Shown here in pieces: positions 60,537 to 64,000 of a stretch of 64,000 bases of DNA. Origin of the DNA: CAWIJJ01 sp963836405 (GTDB taxonomy: Bacteria; Acidobacteriota; Terriglobia; Bryobacterales; Bryobacteraceae); the NCBI GenBank assembly GCA_963836405.1, contig CAWIJL010000017.1:124001-188000 (forward strand), given 5' to 3'. Under the pieces are notes generated by a model. That model was not told the origin of the DNA, did no database searches, and worked only from the letters and a program-made list of their open reading frames with translations. Position 1 is the stretch's first letter; each line of letters begins with the position of its first letter. A program made the translations under genes and the position numbers.

Positions 60537-61207
60537 GTATGGCGTATCTTGCGTGACCGCAAGGCCGCGGGCCATTGCTTTCTTGAGGGCCTTGAGCCTG
60601 CCCAAGTCGTTTAACCACACGGCAAGGTCAAGATCGGCGCACTCGTGCAGGGTTTCGATCCCGTACCGCTGGAATTTGCGGAATCGCGGCACTTCTGTAT
60701 CCAGCGGCTGCGAGACGGAACCGAACGCTGCCACCTTCTGTACCTCCGGGAGTTCGCTGAGCGCTACGGCAACGGCTTGCGCAGCTCAGCGAAACAGCCC
60801 CTGCTGGCGCAGCAGCAAGGCCTCCTGCTCCTCGATTTCGTCGTCATCCGGCCGGCCAAAGGACTCGAAATCGTTCCAGACGGCATCGGGGTCTATAGCG
60901 AGGTCCGGCAGTTCGGGGATAGGCGGGTTGTCGGGCCATGGGTCGCCGGCATTGCGCCGCTCTCCGCCAACTGGCGCCAAAACCGGGGTCGCGGCGGCGG
61001 CGGGCGGAGTGTGCTGTCCGATCTTCTCTTGATACAGCGAGCGCACCCATTGGTTCACGGGCGCCTTCCAACGCTGGGAGGGCGAAGGGATGTTTTGATA
61101 AGAGACTTTGGCTGGAATCCAAGTGCCTTGGCCATTGTCACTTCTTCGTCGCTGAGACGGCACCGGCGCTTCGCTTCACGCCAGGCGTCTTCATTCTGGC
61201 GGTTCAT
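60537..61207 (-). pseudogene. Decayed nucleotidyltransferase-like gene
   Basis: Three parts of one protein can be read. From ATG 61207: NRQNEDAWREAKRRCRLSDE up to FQPKSLIK. At an A4 run (61093-61096) the frame slips by one and continues NIPSPSQRWKAPVNQWVRSL to LLLRQQGLFR. TGA at 60786-60788, probably a former Trp codon, then interrupts; the same frame goes on with AAQAVAVALSELPEVQKVAA and ETLHECADLDLAVWLNDL until about 60537, where homology ends in a deletion. The GS/DLD elements (AAFGSVSQP, ADLDLAVW) are those of a nucleotidyltransferase fold. The family assignment is from recollection of intact homologues. Confidence 0.7.
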
Positions 61208-61223
61208 ACTCTACAAGACTTGG

Positions 61224-61706
61224 CTAAAAAGGAACGTCGTCGTCTCCGATGCCCTGGCTGAAATCGTCTCCACCCGCGGGCTGCGCTGCCGGCTGCTGCC
61301 GCTGTTGTGCCGAGCGGGGCATCGAAACCGGACGCTCGAAGTCGGCGCCGGCCTGCCCGCCGCCCTCGCCGCCGCGGTTGCTCAGCAGAATCAACTCGTC
61401 GCAAACCACTTCGGTGACGTACTTCTTCTGGCCTTCCTTGTCCTCGTAGCTGCGGCTCTCCAGCCGCCCTTCCACGTAAACCTGCTTGCCCTTCAGCAGG
61501 TAATTGGCAACATTCTCGGCCCGCCAGAGGACAACGTTGTGCCAGTCGGTAATCTCTTTCCATTCCCCGGTCTGCTGGTCTTTCCAGCGCCTGTTGGTGG
61601 CGATCGTAAACAACGACCGCGCCACGCCGCTCGGCGTGAACTTCGTCTCGGCATCTTTGCCCAGATGTCCGAGGAGAATCACTTTGTTGACACTACGGGA
61701 TGCCAT
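61224..61706 (-). CDS. ssb: Single-stranded DNA-binding protein
   Basis: A 160-residue SSB: OB-fold (RSVNKVILLGHLGKDAE, then EWKEITDWHNVVLWRA and GKQVYVEGRLESRSYEDK), a Gln/Gly/Ala-rich linker and the acidic tail DFSQGIGDDDVPF that contacts replication and repair proteins. Start at ATG 61706; an upstream GTG-like extension adds unrelated residues. The similar tail remnant at 60425 indicates there was once another copy nearby. Confidence 0.95.
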   Translation of the reverse strand: MASRSVNKVILLGHLGKDAETKFTPSGVARSLFTIATNRRWKDQQTGEWKEITDWHNVVLWRAENVANYLLKGKQVYVEGRLESRSYEDKEGQKKYVTEVVCDELILLSNRGGEGGGQAGADFERPVSMPRSAQQRQQPAAQPAGGDDFSQGIGDDDVPF

Positions 61707-61746
61707 CTTATCCGAACTGTAGCACACCCATTCTGCGTGTCCAGCT

Positions 61747-63027
61747 TTATCTGCGCGCTTCCGGTCCCTGCCTTCCCGCAGACATCTCCGTCGCGCAGGC
61801 CGCCATCGTCGTGCGCGCCTCCTCCTTCGGGAAATACGGAGAAACGTCGGCTAGCGCGCGTTCCAGCATCGGCCGAGAGGCCTCGCAATCGCCTTCCGCC
61901 ACCGCCGACAGATGCCTCCACGCCGAGGCATCTCCCCGCAAACGCGGGGGAATTTCGAAGTTCAGCGCGCTCGCGAACTCGTTCTCCGCCCGGGAATAAT
62001 CTCTGCGCCGATATAAAAGGATGCCCCGGTATAGGTGGGCCTCCCCGGATGCCAGGTCTTTCGCGCCCGCAAACGCTGTCCGGCTGGCCAGGTTATAATC
62101 GGCCAGCGCCGCCTCCCTGTCCCCCGCCAATTCTTTGGCCCTCGCCCGCAGGTATAGCGGGCGGGCATTGTCCGGCGCTTCCCGGACAGCGGTGTTCAAG
62201 GTAGAGATCGCGGCCGTCGTATCCCCGGCTAGCAATTGTGCCCCGCCGAGGTCGGCGTGAGCTTCCGCAAGGTCCGGCTGCGGCGACAACCTGTCTAGCA
62301 GCGGCCTCTCTTCGTCACGCGCCGCCTTCTCCCAAATTTCGACAGCGGACTTGTAGTGCGCCGCGGCTTCCTCAAACTTCCGGTCTCGAAACGCCTCACG
62401 CCCGGCCGTCCAGGCGCCCAAAGCAGTACCTTGCAGTCCCGCCAGGATCCGGCCCGCTTCCTCGGTCCGCCCGTCCTGAAGCGCGATCCAGGCCACCCAC
62501 CTTCGGCCCACGTTCACGATCGAATCACAAAACGCGACCGGCATCAGGCTCGCCGGACAGGCGTGAGTCTGCGCCGCCCGCGCAATTTCGTTGTAAGCTT
62601 CCGTCTCCTGGGCCTCGGAAATTCCTCCCGCCTTCAGCGTCGCGACTGCGGACAGAACCCGCAATCCGGCGGAAACCGGCTCCGGAACCGCTTTTGTGTT
62701 CTTGCTATACCTTGCCGGCCAGGATTCGATCGCCTGGTCGAACTCCCCCGCGGCATCGGTGAAGTCCGTGCGGTTGCCCGTTAGGGCGCCCGACGCCAGC
62801 GCGCAGTAACCCTTTCGGAAATGGATCAGCGGCAATTCCTCCCGCGAACTGACGGGAAGCACCGATGCCTGCGACTGAACGCAGGTCGCCGCATCCCGCA
62901 ATTTGGGAAGCGGCGCCAACTCGACGCGGTCGAAATCGGCTTGCGCTTTGAGTGCCCGCGCCAGCCTTTCATCATCGGCCGCCCACATCGCGGAAAAAGC
63001 AAATAGGGTAATAACCGGAACCTTCAT
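61747..63027 (-). CDS. Exported TPR-repeat protein
   Basis: A 426-residue protein with signal peptide (MKVPVITLFAFSAMWA) and several TPR units in the C-terminal half (ALGAWTAGREAFRDRKFEEA, AHADLGGAQLLAGDTTAAIS, LYLRARAKELAGDREAALAD, YRGILLYRRRDYSRAENEFA). I choose ATG 63027 because the upstream in-phase residues look non-coding. TPRs mediate protein-protein contacts in the periplasm; no partner is evident. Function unknown. A ribosome site is not obvious. Confidence 0.72.
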   Translation of the reverse strand: MKVPVITLFAFSAMWAADDERLARALKAQADFDRVELAPLPKLRDAATCVQSQASVLPVSSREELPLIHFRKGYCALASGALTGNRTDFTDAAGEFDQAIESWPARYSKNTKAVPEPVSAGLRVLSAVATLKAGGISEAQETEAYNEIARAAQTHACPASLMPVAFCDSIVNVGRRWVAWIALQDGRTEEAGRILAGLQGTALGAWTAGREAFRDRKFEEAAAHYKSAVEIWEKAARDEERPLLDRLSPQPDLAEAHADLGGAQLLAGDTTAAISTLNTAVREAPDNARPLYLRARAKELAGDREAALADYNLASRTAFAGAKDLASGEAHLYRGILLYRRRDYSRAENEFASALNFEIPPRLRGDASAWRHLSAVAEGDCEASRPMLERALADVSPYFPKEEARTTMAACATEMSAGRQGPEARR

Positions 63028-63199
63028 CGGAGGTAGAAACCGCAAGGTGGTCACCGTTGTACTATATCGTACCGAAGCCGCTAGTTCGAGATAACCCCGC
63101 GGACCAACTGCAGCGGCTTTGACGGACACCTCAACGAAATGACGCGATCCCGCTGCGTCCCGGCACCGGTTATTAACGTCGCGTTTTCGGCCTGAGCCG

Positions 63200-63403
63200 T
63201 CAGGCTGCTTGCGGAGCAGTTCCCGAAGGCACCTCCGCCACCGCAGGCTGCGGCCGCGCAGGCTGCTCTGCATTACAGACGGGACAGCAACGCGAGCAGT
63301 ACCAGCCGTGGACCTCTTCCGGCATGTGTAACCGGGCCGGCCAGTTCCCACACGAATCGCAGGCGCCCTTCACACGCTCGGAGATGTGACAATTCGGCCT
63401 CAT
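63200..63403 (-). CDS. Small Cys-rich zinc-binding-like protein
   Basis: Sixty-seven residues with CDSCGNW, then WYCSRCCPVCN: three CxxC-type elements that could bind one or two zinc ions, plus a Pro/Ala-rich tail. The frame is intact, but there is no strong ribosome site, and I do not recognise the family. The stretch 63028-63199 before it shows nothing else. Confidence 0.5.
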   Translation of the reverse strand: MRPNCHISERVKGACDSCGNWPARLHMPEEVHGWYCSRCCPVCNAEQPARPQPAVAEVPSGTAPQAA

Positions 63404-63470
63404 GCACGAATGACGAGCAGTTGCCTCGCCAAAGTTACCGGGGCCGCACGCTTCTTCGGCCGCCAGGCAT

Positions 63471-64000
63471 CTACCGCCGGGTATATGTCAGTCCGAATCC
63501 GAACTTAAATAGCGGATCGGCAATATCGTGAGGCAGGTCTTCCGCCTGAGCCAGAACCGAAGGCATGTCAGACGGCAAATCGTAGGGCAGTTTGCCCGTC
63601 GGGCTGGCCTTCCCGAACACCACGTCCAGCAGGGCGGCGTCGCTGGCTCCGAAAGCCGCAAACGCGCCCGCCACGTCCTCGATGAATTCGGTCAGAATCA
63701 CCGGCCGGTCCATGTTCACCACCACCACCGTCTTCGTTCCACTGGCAACCAGTTTCCGGATGTCCTCGAGCACGCTCTGGTTCGACGCACCTTGATAGGA
63801 AAGGGTGGTCCCGAACGCTTGTCCGCTCAGCACCGGGGGAGTTCCACCCGCCCCGCGTCCGCCCCCGCCGCCGGCGAATCCCCCTCCATACGGGAAGACC
63901 GTGTTGGGAGACGCCACCCGGATGATCGCCACGGCGGCCTGCTTCGGGTCGTCCACCACCGTGCCGTACCTGGCCGCCACATCCTTATTGATACCTTCCA
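63471..64000 (-). CDS. GH3-family beta-glucosidase/xylosidase, C-terminal part (partial)
   Basis: The C-terminal (alpha/beta)6-sandwich of a GH3 glycosidase: SVLEDIRKLVASGTKTVVVV, NMDRPVILTEFIEDV, AFGASDAALLDVVFGKASPT and GKLPYDLPSDMPSV, ending in FKFGFGLTYTRR. A Gly-rich loop (GGGFAGGGGGRGAGG) is an unusual insertion. The frame is open to the window edge, so the catalytic barrel lies outside. Together with the GH116 enzyme and the esterase it suggests plant-polymer degradation. Confidence 0.88.
   Translation of the reverse strand, partial: EGINKDVAARYGTVVDDPKQAAVAIIRVASPNTVFPYGGGFAGGGGGRGAGGTPPVLSGQAFGTTLSYQGASNQSVLEDIRKLVASGTKTVVVVNMDRPVILTEFIEDVAGAFAAFGASDAALLDVVFGKASPTGKLPYDLPSDMPSVLAQAEDLPHDIADPLFKFGFGLTYTRR

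Noticed and set aside
60444..60734. Independent 96-codon gene on the minus strand
   Set aside because: It reads in frame as the continuation of the broken nucleotidyltransferase-like gene after its TGA, so it is treated as part of that pseudogene.
1..64000. CRISPR array or prophage
   Set aside because: No regularly spaced repeats and no phage structural, integrase or lysis genes were recognised in the window.

Overview
The window is a GC-rich, densely coded bacterial chromosome segment with no plasmid or phage backbone genes. The gene content best fits an Acidobacteriota chromosome, probably of the Solibacter/Bryobacter type. The pointers are Tat-exported glycoside hydrolases, a PQQ dehydrogenase with its own cytochrome, a small protein family with a Gly-Pro-Arg-Thr N-terminal motif, a tiny lysine-rich peptide gene, and the cdaA-cdaR-glmM and yacL-ispD-ispF clusters. 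This is inference from gene families; no 16S gene is present.

Layout. 1-10 kb: a partial esterase, a soluble transhydrogenase with a ROK protein, a VapC-type toxin with an AbrB-type antitoxin, a broken mannonate dehydratase, and the c-di-AMP/cell-wall cluster cdaA-cdaR-glmM on the minus strand. 10-20 kb: a zinc-ribbon peptide, a PIN-TRAM protein with ispD and ispF, a YCF48-like protein, a CehA-type metallohydrolase, DksA-like and DUF302 proteins, a universal-stress-protein remnant, and an MBL hydrolase with a ThuA protein. 20-33 kb: diheme cytochrome c with PQQ dehydrogenase, a heme-motif protein, a CsgG-like protein with a Ser/Thr kinase, rhamnose mutarotase, a COG0523 GTPase, a sugar ABC ATPase with a binding protein but no permease, and a GH116 glycosidase. 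33-45 kb: an alpha/beta hydrolase with a subtilase, tRNA-Ser(UGA), a decayed yetF, dnaB, a MidA-type methyltransferase, a 20-residue lysine-rich peptide gene with clear expression signals, an ECF sigma/anti-sigma pair, and an FAH-family hydrolase.

45-60 kb is the most notable part. On the minus strand lie two tandem OmcA/MtrC-type decaheme cytochromes, a DmsE/MtrA-type decaheme cytochrome, an MtrB/PioB-type outer-membrane barrel, a four-heme cytochrome, a Crp/Fnr regulator, a TSUP permease, a DUF1634 protein and a quinol-dependent nitric oxide reductase whose 5' end is missing. This looks like a complete outer-membrane porin-cytochrome conduit for extracellular electron transfer. A NarXL-like two-component pair lies upstream in the same direction and is now separated from the conduit by an IS element with 17-bp inverted repeats and a 4-bp target duplication that includes the regulator's stop codon.

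60-64 kb: small acidobacterial-type proteins, a decayed nucleotidyltransferase-like gene with an ssb tail remnant, an intact ssb, a TPR protein, a Cys-rich peptide and a partial GH3 beta-glucosidase. Gene decay recurs along the window: at least five genes are broken or truncated by frameshifts, nonsense codons or deletions.
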